Shown here: positions 8,001 through 13,343 of the stretch, one piece after another
How positions within the stretch are numbered: position 1 is the stretch's first letter
Layout: every line of letters begins with the position of its first letter
Assembly: GCA_001778275.1 (NCBI GenBank)
Contig: MFGM01000014.1
Span: 1-13,475, forward strand
DNA length: 13,475 nucleotides
Source: Candidatus Falkowbacteria bacterium RIFOXYC2_FULL_48_21
GTDB lineage: Bacteria > Patescibacteriota > Patescibacteriia > UBA11705 > JABHMO01
Reading direction: 5' to 3'
Made by a program: the position numbers and the translations under genes
Notes under the pieces: model-generated
Told to the model about the DNA's origin: nothing
Seen by the model: only the letters and a program-made list of their open reading frames with translations
Databases searched by the model: none

Positions 8001-8257
8001 TGAAAGAAGCTTCGGACATGGCGGTGAAAACGATTGTGCCGAAGTTGGTTCAGGCGACGGACATGGAGCGCGGAGCGGTGCTAGGCTTTATCCGCGATCG
8101 TTTGAACGGACGCGAACCGAAGTTGGTAAAGTTTTTTCAAGATATTATCGTTGCTCGCGTGGAAAAAGAACAAAAAAAGCGCGGTAATGCGGCGTACTGG
8201 CTGGTGCCCGATTCGCCCGACGGTAGTCGCGGCGAGCCGGAAGAAAAGGCTAAATAA
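5087..8257 (+). CDS. Trifunctional RNA-repair enzyme: polynucleotide kinase, phosphatase and Rnl1-like RNA ligase
   Basis: A 1056-residue fusion able in principle to heal and seal broken RNA: 5'-OH phosphorylation, removal of a 2',3'-cyclic or 3' phosphate, and ATP-dependent ligation. Residues about 25-180 are a P-loop kinase (GPPASGKST, 36-44; 'STDGLR' 57-62; 'VVDAMNLN' 97-104). After a helical linker, 348-620 is a calcineurin-like metallophosphatase with GDVHG (353-357), GDVPDRG (388-394), GNHD (418-421), H520 and GGHTH (572-576). Residues about 640-890 are a nucleotidyltransferase: 'FRGLIVD' (685-691), motif I EKANGSLG with K726, 'IATKFSL' (743-749), 'YLFEIIFP' (776-783), motif IV LEGLMAIY (856-863) and motif V VKVKAIEY (874-881). 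A helical tail follows. Clostridial Pnkp has the same domain order at about 870 residues, but its ligase has a different motif I, whereas this one resembles T4 Rnl1. No Hen1 methyltransferase gene, the usual Pnkp partner, is nearby. Confidence 0.88.
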   Translation: MPIEKLDRVEIKVKYPEIHHETEITVPEGALVLMIGPPASGKSTFSEKHFPLESVVSTDGLRAEITNNPGNEVMSAPAFASAKNLVEARLRQGRIAVVDAMNLNINSRRAFLDLAKQLKVRVIGVHLDYHQETLLDRDAKRDKRVGGEVITFKAQNKLDVDLLYHDGKINDIFVVGEDTPAVTVNLPEKEKQAMQEDRDFYYATNRAEKDVFAYLKKYKERLKEEDLPRVKVEPGTINFIKDSAGAREFLQNNTTGSQVLDLDFLARRLATGIDDPLVADTAERLLKYRQKLNLVSFVLASESAVIALQALETKMKAREARIESVTMDQRELKSAVLEIKRDELTDESLLILGDVHGCLVAMREMGKLIRREREERPDAPRRKMVLIGDVPDRGAYSAQTVMYASSMVSRGEAIWILGNHDVNLRSGLNLIVKNFEASGKTWNDWVRDDFSDDMMAGVVRSRNTRKTIREMLKFVNVIDKGTLKKKDERPRLQEHVLKRIVRVLNAAPVYKEWRHLIAVHASMLRVPKVGEELSEEERKKFTHGIKSYVGGMADTLKIRNVAAKDPDRILVGGHTHDRGRTVDVRSGTVGLDDTGPELHGMFYPEMKYVSFTEPYILHLTRLTENPELPEGPELWELINFLEGQMMVKINHGQPGGALQDLAVVSYDEMAEVKKLWDYYPALRNFRGLIVDKQGKIIARPFKKTHKAGVEIPLEKINIIPEKVFEKANGSLGVCYFYGGQWRIATKFSLYNEQYTVPAQKMLDNMNTKALNPANTYLFEIIFPTDPHIVDYKGKQALVLLNANRTADGAYLPWDEVAKTAVALGTRTAEDLTDKFKGMTIAEIYKHAQTEGSLSNLEGLMAIYKDDTTGEQVTVKVKAIEYDNKKYVRDHLRWDKMFEKFDWQTLTLSPDEAEMFLGYKRDSVFVQEALHARLGWIRDAYAELEQNFFRRNDQWLQEARVIFATAIAQGKKVKEASDMAVKTIVPKLVQATDMERGAVLGFIRDRLNGREPKLVKFFQDIIVARVEKEQKKRGNAAYWLVPDSPDGSRGEPEEKAK

Positions 8258-8266
8258 TAATTCGTT

Positions 8267-9562
8267 ATGGATAAGAAGATTGATGTTTTAGTAATCGGCG
8301 GCGGACCGGCTGGTATAATTGCGGCGGGAAAGGCGGCCGAGAACGGCGCGCGCGTTGTTTTGGTTGAAAAGAACGCCGACCTCGGCGTGAAGTTGTTGTT
8401 GACCGGCCACGGCCGTTGTAACCTGACAAACACGGAAATACAGTCCGGCAATTTGGTTGAGAAGTATGGCAAGAACGGTCGATTTTTGTTTTCCGCCCTT
8501 CAACATTTCGGGCCGGCGGAAGTAATTGAGTTTTTTGAAAGTCGGGGAGTGAAAACCAAAGTGGAAGAAAACGGGCGGGTTTTTCCTGTTAGCGATAAGG
8601 CGCAGGACGTGTTGAACGCATTGAAAAAATACTTGGTGGAAAATAAAGTTGAGATTCTGTTTGACGCGCGCGTTGGAAAGATCATTGCCAAGGGGAAGCG
8701 ACTTGAAAAAATCGTGCTGGCCGATGGCCGTGAACTGCATGCGGAAAAATATATTATTTGCACCGGCGGCAAAGCCTGGCCGCAAACCGGTTCGACCGGA
8801 GATGCTTGTGCGTGGTTGAAAGGGCTTGGCCACACGATTGTGGAACCGGCTCCTGCGCTGGCGCCGATCGTTTGCTCGATAGAAGGAGAACGCTCCCATG
8901 CTCCAGTGTATGGGAGTGCGCGCGGCTCGGGTGTTTGCGCGGTTGAAAATTTTAAGTCGCTCGAGGGCGTGAGTTTGCGCGCCGTGGGGTTGAAAGTTTT
9001 TCAGAACAACAAGAAACAGACCGGTCGTGTTGGCGACGTTGTGTTCACAGCAAACGGCATGAGCGGGCCGGCCGTGTTTGGCGTTTGCAAAGAGCTTGGC
9101 AAGTTGTTGAAAACAGGCAAAGTGGAATTGCGTCTTGATCTTGCTCCCGACTTAATCGTTGAAGCGCTGGATCGACGACTGGAACAGCTATTGCGTGAAG
9201 GCGGAAACAAGATGATAAAAAATATTTTAAATATTGTTCCGGCGCGATTGGCGTTGGCGATTTTGGACTTGGCGGAGATTAACCCGGATAAAAAAGCGAA
9301 CGCGATCTCGCGTGGAGAACGCAAAGTGCTGGCACGTTTAATCAAAGAATTTCCTTTACAAGTGAAAAGCGTTTGCGGTTTTGATCAGGCGATGGTGACG
9401 AGCGGCGGCGTTGATTTGCATGAAGTTGACCCGCGCACCATGCGGTCGAAAATTATTGAAAATTTATATTTTGCCGGCGAGATTTTGGATTTGGACGGGC
9501 CGACGGGAGGGTATAATTTGCAGATTTGTTGGAGTACGGGGAGAATCGCAGGCGCGAAATAA
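8267..9562 (+). CDS. BaiN/YhiN (HI0933-like) family FAD-dependent oxidoreductase
   Basis: A 431-residue flavoprotein close to the family's usual length apart from one insertion. The N-terminus carries the FAD-binding Rossmann motif 'VLVIGGGPAGIIAAGKAAENG' in two parts (8-16 and 17-27), then 'VLVEKN' (31-36) and the family signature 'TGHGRCNLTN' (46-55). 'NGRVFPVSDKAQDV' (102-115), 'CTGGKAWPQTGSTGD' (165-179), 'FTANGMSGPAV' (260-270), 'VTSGGVDLHEVDP' (377-389) and the closing FAD motif 'LYFAGEILDLDGPTGGYN' (400-417) all match the HI0933/YhiN type. The physiological reaction is poorly known; BaiN itself reduces bile-acid intermediates, which should not be assumed here. Residues 203-223 look like a 21-residue insertion encoded by a palindromic element. 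The gene starts 9 bp after the RNA-repair gene, so the two are probably co-transcribed, and a GC-rich hairpin lies at the stop codon. Confidence 0.87.
   Translation: MDKKIDVLVIGGGPAGIIAAGKAAENGARVVLVEKNADLGVKLLLTGHGRCNLTNTEIQSGNLVEKYGKNGRFLFSALQHFGPAEVIEFFESRGVKTKVEENGRVFPVSDKAQDVLNALKKYLVENKVEILFDARVGKIIAKGKRLEKIVLADGRELHAEKYIICTGGKAWPQTGSTGDACAWLKGLGHTIVEPAPALAPIVCSIEGERSHAPVYGSARGSGVCAVENFKSLEGVSLRAVGLKVFQNNKKQTGRVGDVVFTANGMSGPAVFGVCKELGKLLKTGKVELRLDLAPDLIVEALDRRLEQLLREGGNKMIKNILNIVPARLALAILDLAEINPDKKANAISRGERKVLARLIKEFPLQVKSVCGFDQAMVTSGGVDLHEVDPRTMRSKIIENLYFAGEILDLDGPTGGYNLQICWSTGRIAGAK
8870..8948 (+). repeat. In-frame palindromic element with flanking direct repeat inside the flavoprotein gene
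   Basis: A hairpin with arms 8891-8899 (CGCTCCCAT) and 8910-8918 (ATGGGAGTG) and a 10-nt loop lies inside a 63-bp unit. The unit is bounded by a direct repeat at 8870-8885 and 8933-8948 that matches at 12 of 16 positions (GTTTGCnCGnTnGAA). The spacing of 63 bp keeps the reading frame and adds 21 residues with little resemblance to the flavoprotein family. From memory, the hairpin resembles common bacterial GCTCCCACGCTCCAGCGTGGGAG-type palindromes. Insertion is an inference. Confidence 0.55.
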
Positions 9563-9583
9563 CGCCCGCTTCGACGCGAGGCG
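9563..9583 (+). other. GC-rich hairpin at the end of the flavoprotein gene
   Basis: Directly after the stop codon, CGCCCGC (9563-9569) can pair with GCG-A-GGCG (9576-9583) with one bulged A around the loop TTCGAC. No T-run follows, so it is not a standard intrinsic terminator. It could stabilise the 3' end of the mRNA or be a chance fold. Confidence 0.35.
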
Positions 9584-9671
9584 AGCTAAACCTTACGAAA
9601 AACCACGCTAAATTATCCACGGGGCGATTATGAAAAGGGTGATAAAGCGGTATATTTAGAACATCTGTAAG

Positions 9672-9677
9672 TATAAT
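9672..9677 (+). promoter_or_regulatory. Possible -10 box upstream of the membrane-protein cluster
   Basis: An exact TATAAT lies 20 bp upstream of the ATG at 9698, but no convincing -35 (9649-9654 reads GGTATA) and no TG extension are present. If used, transcription would start near 9684, just before the ribosome binding site AAGGGG at 9689-9694. Confidence 0.4.
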
Positions 9678-9697
9678 TTTTGATAATCAAGGGGCTT

Positions 9698-10747
9698 ATG
9701 AATCGCAACAAAATTATCGGTGTGATTTCGTATGTAGTGGGTATTTTGATAATTTTAAGTTTTCTTGTTTCATGGGGAATTCTGGGAGTGAAAGGCTGGG
9801 ATGCGCTCACCGATTATTTGGGGTCGGCACGCGGAAAAGTGGAGGGGAAAATCGAAGCGGCCGTTTGCGCCGCGAGCAATGGATTTTTTGCGGCAGATGG
9901 CACCTGTTATAAAGCAATAACGCCGGAACCGGTCAATGCGGTGTGCCAAGAGTGGGGAAAAACAATGAAAGACCGCAAAAATAAAATTGACAAATCGGTC
10001 GAGTATTTGAACAAAGTGATAACTGTGGATCAGCGGCTGGCACTTGATTTGTGGGAGGATTTTTTTGCGCGCGAAGATCAAGGTTATTATGCTCAACATA
10101 TTATGCCGGTTTGGATCGAAGAGGAGTCGGTGACAGTGCAAGACACGGTATATCAGGTGTTTCACGTCAGCTATAGCGTGAAAATGGGCGAGTGGTATTA
10201 TCACGAGGTGGGCAATTTTAACGGTGACACCGATTCCAACCTGGTGGCGATTAGAAAGGATCAGCGCGACTTGTTCCTCGAAGCGTTGAAAAATAAAAAA
10301 ATCACCGCCGATCAATTGAAGCTGGTTAATGACAAAGAGCGGTTTGAGATGAAGAAAAAGTTTTTTGATCAATTAACCGACGTGGCCGACGAAGCGCATC
10401 TTTTGGCCGCGTTGCCCGGTTTTGACGGCTTGGTGGCGGTGCAACGGTATCCGTTTACCGGCGATAGCCTTACTTGCGCCAAGGTGGTCTCCACTTTGCG
10501 CCAATGCGACCCGAACGTGAAGTTTGACGGCCTGCATTACGGGCTTTTGGACTATGGAATCAATCAAGTCATGCAAGGCATCCCAAAGCAGAATTATTCG
10601 CTGACTGATAATGTTTGGTTTGCCGCCAGCTCGGATTTATCCACCGGGCGACTGTCCGATTGCCATGAGGCGGTATTGGACGCGACGAGCGGACAGTTAA
10701 GTTGCCGGCCGGTTGAGTGCGATCAGTCCGATTGGTACGTGTTTTAA
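9698..10747 (+). CDS. Membrane-anchored extracytoplasmic protein, cysteine-rich, unknown function
   Basis: A 349-residue protein I do not recognise. One hydrophobic segment at about 6-28 ('IIGVISYVVGILIILSFLV' region) acts as an uncleaved anchor, and the remaining 320 residues should lie outside the membrane. Eight cysteines (57, 70, 83, 260, 270, 322, 336, 341) all fall in this outer part, in an N-terminal and a C-terminal cluster, which suggests disulfides. The middle (100-235) is helical and charged; the C-terminal part contains 'ALPGFDGLVAVQRYPFTGDSLTC' in two pieces (238-247 and 248-260). No catalytic motif is seen. The ATG at 9698 has a good ribosome binding site (AAGGGG, 4 nt upstream), so an in-frame TTG at 9680 is not used. 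It leads a three-gene cluster of membrane proteins ending at 11591. Confidence 0.65.
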   Translation: MNRNKIIGVISYVVGILIILSFLVSWGILGVKGWDALTDYLGSARGKVEGKIEAAVCAASNGFFAADGTCYKAITPEPVNAVCQEWGKTMKDRKNKIDKSVEYLNKVITVDQRLALDLWEDFFAREDQGYYAQHIMPVWIEEESVTVQDTVYQVFHVSYSVKMGEWYYHEVGNFNGDTDSNLVAIRKDQRDLFLEALKNKKITADQLKLVNDKERFEMKKKFFDQLTDVADEAHLLAALPGFDGLVAVQRYPFTGDSLTCAKVVSTLRQCDPNVKFDGLHYGLLDYGINQVMQGIPKQNYSLTDNVWFAASSDLSTGRLSDCHEAVLDATSGQLSCRPVECDQSDWYVF

Positions 10748-10774
10748 TAATGTTAATTGATTAAAAGAAAGTTT

Positions 10775-11296
10775 ATGTTTTTTCTTCAGTTATTGATTCC
10801 CGTTGCCAATGCGTTCACGGAAACCTCGGCGCAGCCGATGGTTGAGTCATTCGGGTTTGCGCCGTATGATCCGTTTGATAATTTGATGCGGTTATGGTTT
10901 TGGGCGGTATTATTGATTATCGCTCCAATTGTTTGTTTTTTCGTGGCCAAGTCGCAAGCCAAGAAAATGGCGGTGGATGTCGCATTTTCGGCCATGCGGC
11001 AATTTTTCCGCCTATTAGTAAAATTATTGGTCGCAACCTTTTTGTGTTCTTTTCTTTTTATTGTTGTTGACAGGCTGGTCGATTTTTTCCACAATTCCCG
11101 TTCGTTGGCGATTGACCTGTATGATTTGAAATATTTTGTCGGTCGGTTTTACATCATTTTTTCCACCGGCTGTTTCTCGGCCGGGGCGGCGCTTTTGCTT
11201 TATGTGAGAAAGAACGCAAGGATTTTTTTGATCGCCATCCCATTGATATTGATTTTTGTAGCCATGGTTATCTTTGCCTTTATTAACTCTTTATAA
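10775..11296 (+). CDS. Small polytopic membrane protein, unknown function
   Basis: A 173-residue hydrophobic protein without a recognised family. The start 'MFFLQLLIPVANAF' looks like a signal peptide ending at 'ANA'. Four membrane spans follow at about 41-59 ('LWFWAVLLIIAPIVCFFV'), 82-100, 123-145 and 149-170. A basic loop 'KSQAKKM' lies after the first span. An in-frame TTG at 10757 would add six residues ('MIKRKF'), but the ATG at 10775 gives a cleaner signal peptide. The ribosome binding site is weak (AAAGAAAG). It starts 27 bp after the previous gene and ends 13 bp before the next, so the three are probably one operon. The four-span layout with a signal-like start resembles pilin-like or transport accessory proteins of Patescibacteria, but nothing specific supports that. 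Confidence 0.6.
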   Translation: MFFLQLLIPVANAFTETSAQPMVESFGFAPYDPFDNLMRLWFWAVLLIIAPIVCFFVAKSQAKKMAVDVAFSAMRQFFRLLVKLLVATFLCSFLFIVVDRLVDFFHNSRSLAIDLYDLKYFVGRFYIIFSTGCFSAGAALLLYVRKNARIFLIAIPLILIFVAMVIFAFINSL

Positions 11297-11427
11297 ATAA
11301 CCCAAAACTATGCTTTTGGCACAGATTTCCGGCATCATCATGGTCTTGCTCATGATTGCCGCGTTCGTGTTTTGGTTGATCGCACTCATTCAGACGATCG
11401 CCAGACATGATTTGAAAAACAGCAAGG
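11295..11427 (+). repeat. Direct repeat, copy 1 (copy 2 at 13342-13475)
   Basis: From AAATAACCC through the first 118 bases of the small membrane gene, this stretch recurs at 13342-13475. The coding parts differ at only three positions (all within the first 24 nt) and are identical for the last 94 nt of the window. A one-base length difference lies just before the ATG. Confidence 0.95.
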
Positions 11428-11591
11428 TGCTCTGGATTTTGCTTCTCATCTTCGTCGCGCCGATCGGCATCATCGCGTACGGTTTTGCGGAAAATCGTAA
11501 GTGGCTCGGTTGGGTGGGTGTGGCGATGATTGTGCTCTCGATTGCGTATCCGATTGTGACGTATGTGGGCATGATGTCAGCGGCGCAATAA
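11310..11591 (+). CDS. Small two- to three-span membrane protein, PLDc_N-like
   Basis: A 93-residue integral membrane protein. Spans are visible at about 6-28 ('ISGIIMVLLMIAAFVFWLI'), 43-58 ('WILLLIFVAPIGIIAY') and 67-87. The order 'FWLIALIQTIARHDL..SKVLWILLLIFVAPIGIIAYGF' resembles the short PLDc_N/'phospholipase D nuclease N-terminal' membrane domain found alone in many small proteins; such proteins are not phospholipases and their role is unknown. No ribosome binding site is seen before ATG 11310. It lies 13 bp after the preceding gene and directly before a strong terminator. A nearly identical copy begins at 13358, so this is one member of a recently duplicated pair. Confidence 0.72.
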   Translation: MLLAQISGIIMVLLMIAAFVFWLIALIQTIARHDLKNSKVLWILLLIFVAPIGIIAYGFAENRKWLGWVGVAMIVLSIAYPIVTYVGMMSAAQ

Positions 11592-11600
11592 ATTTACTGG

Positions 11601-11638
11601 AAAGAGCTTGGCTAAAAGGCTGAGCTCTTTTGTTTTTT
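11601..11638 (+). terminator. Rho-independent terminator of the membrane-protein cluster
   Basis: A 12-bp stem pairs 11601-11612 with 11619-11630 (eight Watson-Crick pairs, two G-U wobbles, two closing G-C pairs) around the loop TAAAAG, followed by TGTTTTTT at 11631-11638. Confidence 0.88.
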
Positions 11639-11696
11639 GCACGTAATCATTATTCAGACTGACCAAGCGAGAACTATATGATTGAGCTTGCATGCA

Positions 11697-11746
11697 CCTT
11701 GTTAAAACAAGGCGAAATATTCTGCTGTCTCGAAATATGTTCTGCT
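11697..11746 (+). promoter_or_regulatory. Dyad and tandem direct repeats upstream of the peptidase operon
   Basis: A dyad CCTTGTT-AA-AACAAGG (11697-11712) is followed by two direct repeats: CGAAATAT-TCTGCT (11713-11726) and CGAAATAT-GT-TCTGCT (11731-11746). The second repeat abuts the -35 box, sharing its first base at 11746. The 18-bp spacing of the repeats and their position fit binding sites for a regulator. The regulator is unknown. Confidence 0.55.
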
Positions 11747-11774
11747 TGGCAAAAAATACGATTCATTGTATAAT
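11746..11774 (+). promoter_or_regulatory. Promoter of the peptidase operon
   Basis: A -35 box TTGGCA (11746-11751), a 17-bp spacer and a consensus -10 box TATAAT (11769-11774) predict transcription start near 11781 and a leader of about 39 nt before the ATG at 11820. It lies downstream of the terminator at 11601-11638, so this is a new transcription unit. Confidence 0.78.
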
Positions 11775-11819
11775 TGCCGCATAATCCCGAAAAGGAATTA
11801 ATTAAAGTGCATATAAATT

Positions 11820-12515
11820 ATGTCATCGCCCAAAAATATCATTGAGACATCCGGTAATAGTTTTCAAATTCCGAATGAAGTTAAAATCGGTGACTTTGTT
11901 GTGGCAAGGTTTAAAAATTCAGTATGGGCAGACCAGCTTCCTTGGGAAGATTGGCATCACGTTGGCCTGATTTCTCAAATCGCGCCGTTGAAGATTGTCG
12001 AGGTCAGCGGTATCCTTCTGCAAAAGCAAGATAAAAAGAATGGAGAAAAAGAGGTTCGCGAGGGTGTCGTTGAGTATGAGATGAAGAAACAAAGGATAAT
12101 TACGTTGCCGAATGGTACGGAAAACACAAATGCGAATTTATGGCTTTTGGATGACTTGATAGAAGCGGCTTGGTTGAGGCCGATTTTACCGAATCCAATT
12201 CGAGAAATTGATGCGTGGTATGTGCCGTGGTGCAAGAGAAATGTTATCAGTGAGAATGAAGCGCGTAAACGTGCGGTTGCATATGCGCGCAAACAGCTTG
12301 GCGAGCCATATAGTATTGCAGTAACTAAGTGGACTGAATCAAAATGGTATTGTTCCTTATTGATATATAAAAGCTACTCGCGAGCGGTGACCGGAATGTA
12401 TTTGGAAACGTATGGCCAGCCGTATGATGTAAAAGCCGGTCCAATGGTAACGCCGGAAGATTTAGTTGATAGTCCGAGAAGTCAACTATACTTTTCGTGG
12501 AAAAAGGCGGTATGA
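11820..12515 (+). CDS. YiiX/C92-like permuted papain-fold protein
   Basis: A 231-residue protein with the circularly permuted NlpC/P60 layout of the YiiX (Peptidase C92, DUF830) family, where the histidine precedes the cysteine. Residues 24-30 ('GDFVVAR') and 'WHHVGLIS' (45-52) supply the catalytic histidine (H46 or H47); 'VEVSG' (60-64) supplies a conserved Glu; 'ARKQLGEPYS' (156-165) and 'WYCSLLIYKSYS' (176-187) supply the nucleophile C178; 'VTPEDLVDSPRSQ' (210-222) is the family's closing motif. Family members are thought to cleave amide or ester bonds in lipids or peptides. There is no signal peptide or membrane span, so it is probably cytoplasmic, unlike typical cell-wall NlpC/P60 enzymes. 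Residues 66-108 form an insertion not usual in the family. A ribosome binding site AAGGAA (11792-11797) is 22 nt upstream, rather far. The stop codon overlaps the next start (ATGA). Confidence 0.72.
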   Translation: MSSPKNIIETSGNSFQIPNEVKIGDFVVARFKNSVWADQLPWEDWHHVGLISQIAPLKIVEVSGILLQKQDKKNGEKEVREGVVEYEMKKQRIITLPNGTENTNANLWLLDDLIEAAWLRPILPNPIREIDAWYVPWCKRNVISENEARKRAVAYARKQLGEPYSIAVTKWTESKWYCSLLIYKSYSRAVTGMYLETYGQPYDVKAGPMVTPEDLVDSPRSQLYFSWKKAV

Positions 12516-13171
12516 TTGTATATAAGAAAAAAATTTGGGTGAGCCTAATTGGCACGCTTTTATTGTTGGTCGCGCTTTTGTTTTTGAACTCAAGAGTTAA
12601 ACCGCAAATGGACGCGGCCATTATAAAGGAAAGTGCTTTTATTAATTATCCGGCGGAGTACAATTACAGACAGTCCGTAAATGATTGCGGACCTTTTAAT
12701 GTCGCCGCCGTAATAAGAGCTTTGATCGGTAAAAACGTGGATTCCGCGGCATTGGCTCACAAAATCGGTTGGCGTCTTGCCAACGGTTACACCTTGCCTT
12801 GGGGGCTTGAAAGTCAAATAAGATCGCACGGTATTAATATAGCAAAACCCCACTTTGGAGTTTTGTCGGATGATGAAAAGATTACGCTTGTCCGTGGATA
12901 TCTTTCCATGGGCAGGCCGATCGTTATCCTTGGCGAACGGGATAATTATGAACACTATGTCACCATATTGGGGTTCGCGTCAGACATGGATCAGTATTTC
13001 ATATATGATAGTATTCAAGCGCCTTCGCATGAAAATCCGGAATTGACAACGGATGACAACGATTTTTTACCCGGAAATAAAATCATGAAATCACGGGAGT
13101 TGCTCGATTTTTGGCGTGGCGGAGGCATGTATGGGTTTTGGGAATGGTATGGACTGGTCGCGGGTTTATGA
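12512..13171 (+). CDS. Membrane-anchored C39-like cysteine peptidase-fold protein
   Basis: A 219-residue protein with an N-terminal membrane anchor (about 9-25, preceded by KKK, so the rest should be outside) and a papain-like C39 domain. C59 lies in 'SVNDCGPFNVAAVIRAL' (55-71), H148 in 'NYEHYVTILGF' (145-155) and D166 in 'YFIYDS' (162-167), the Cys-His-Asp triad of C39/BtrH-like peptidases. C39 enzymes of ABC exporters cut double-glycine leaders, but here no ABC transporter is fused or near, so a wall or surface peptidase or amidase role is more likely. A GTG at 12497 would lengthen it by five residues, but ATG 12512 overlaps the previous stop as ATGA and has a ribosome binding site (AAAGGCGG) just upstream. 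The pair is thus translationally coupled to the C92-like protein. Confidence 0.78.
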   Translation: MIVYKKKIWVSLIGTLLLLVALLFLNSRVKPQMDAAIIKESAFINYPAEYNYRQSVNDCGPFNVAAVIRALIGKNVDSAALAHKIGWRLANGYTLPWGLESQIRSHGINIAKPHFGVLSDDEKITLVRGYLSMGRPIVILGERDNYEHYVTILGFASDMDQYFIYDSIQAPSHENPELTTDDNDFLPGNKIMKSRELLDFWRGGGMYGFWEWYGLVAGL

Positions 13172-13343
13172 CGAAAAAAAACGTGAAGATTTAACAATCG
13201 CGCTTCCGCTTGTATTAATTTTTGCGGCCACAGCTGTCTTTGGCTTTTATTCTCTTTTAGGGTCTAATACCCAGCGGCTCTGCCGCGAAATTCAAATAAT
13301 CCGATACCTCGTCGGCTTGCAGCGAGGTAGTTCATTAATTTAA
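13149..13343 (+). CDS. Small single-span membrane protein with palindrome-encoded tail
   Basis: A 64-residue open frame that starts 23 bp inside the preceding gene. Residues 1-14 are charged ('MDWSRVYDEKKRED') and 15-36 form a clear membrane span ('LTIALPLVLIFAATAVFGFY'). The remaining residues, from about 42 on, are encoded by two palindromes (13274-13286 and 13305-13329) and look unrelated to a normal protein tail. The charge-then-span arrangement argues for a real gene, whose original 3' end may have been altered by the palindromes. No clear ribosome binding site is seen, and reading upstream to an ATG at 13116 is possible but would overlap the C39 gene further. Function is unknown. Confidence 0.45.
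   Translation: MDWSRVYDEKKREDLTIALPLVLIFAATAVFGFYSLLGSNTQRLCREIQIIRYLVGLQRGSSLI
13267..13329 (+). repeat. Two tandem REP-like imperfect palindromes
   Basis: The first fold has arms GCGGC (13274-13278) and GCCGC (13282-13286) with loop TCT. The second has arms TACCTCG (13305-13311) and CGAGGTA (13323-13329) with an 11-nt loop. Both are preceded by an ATACC-type start (13267-13272 and 13304-13308) and have GGCTC/GGCTT near the loop, so they look like two diverged copies of one element. No T-run follows, so neither is a terminator. From memory they resemble the ATACC(C/T)CG-nnGCTTGC-CG(G/A)GGTA palindromes scattered in many bacterial genomes. Confidence 0.6.

Noticed and set aside
8288..8899. 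A 203-codon open frame on the minus strand opposite the flavoprotein gene
   Set aside because: The sense strand carries FAD-binding and family motifs throughout; the antisense product has no family pattern.
11310..11591. A phospholipase D or nuclease function for the small membrane protein
   Set aside because: Only the membrane part resembles PLDc_N; no HKD catalytic motif is present in 93 residues.
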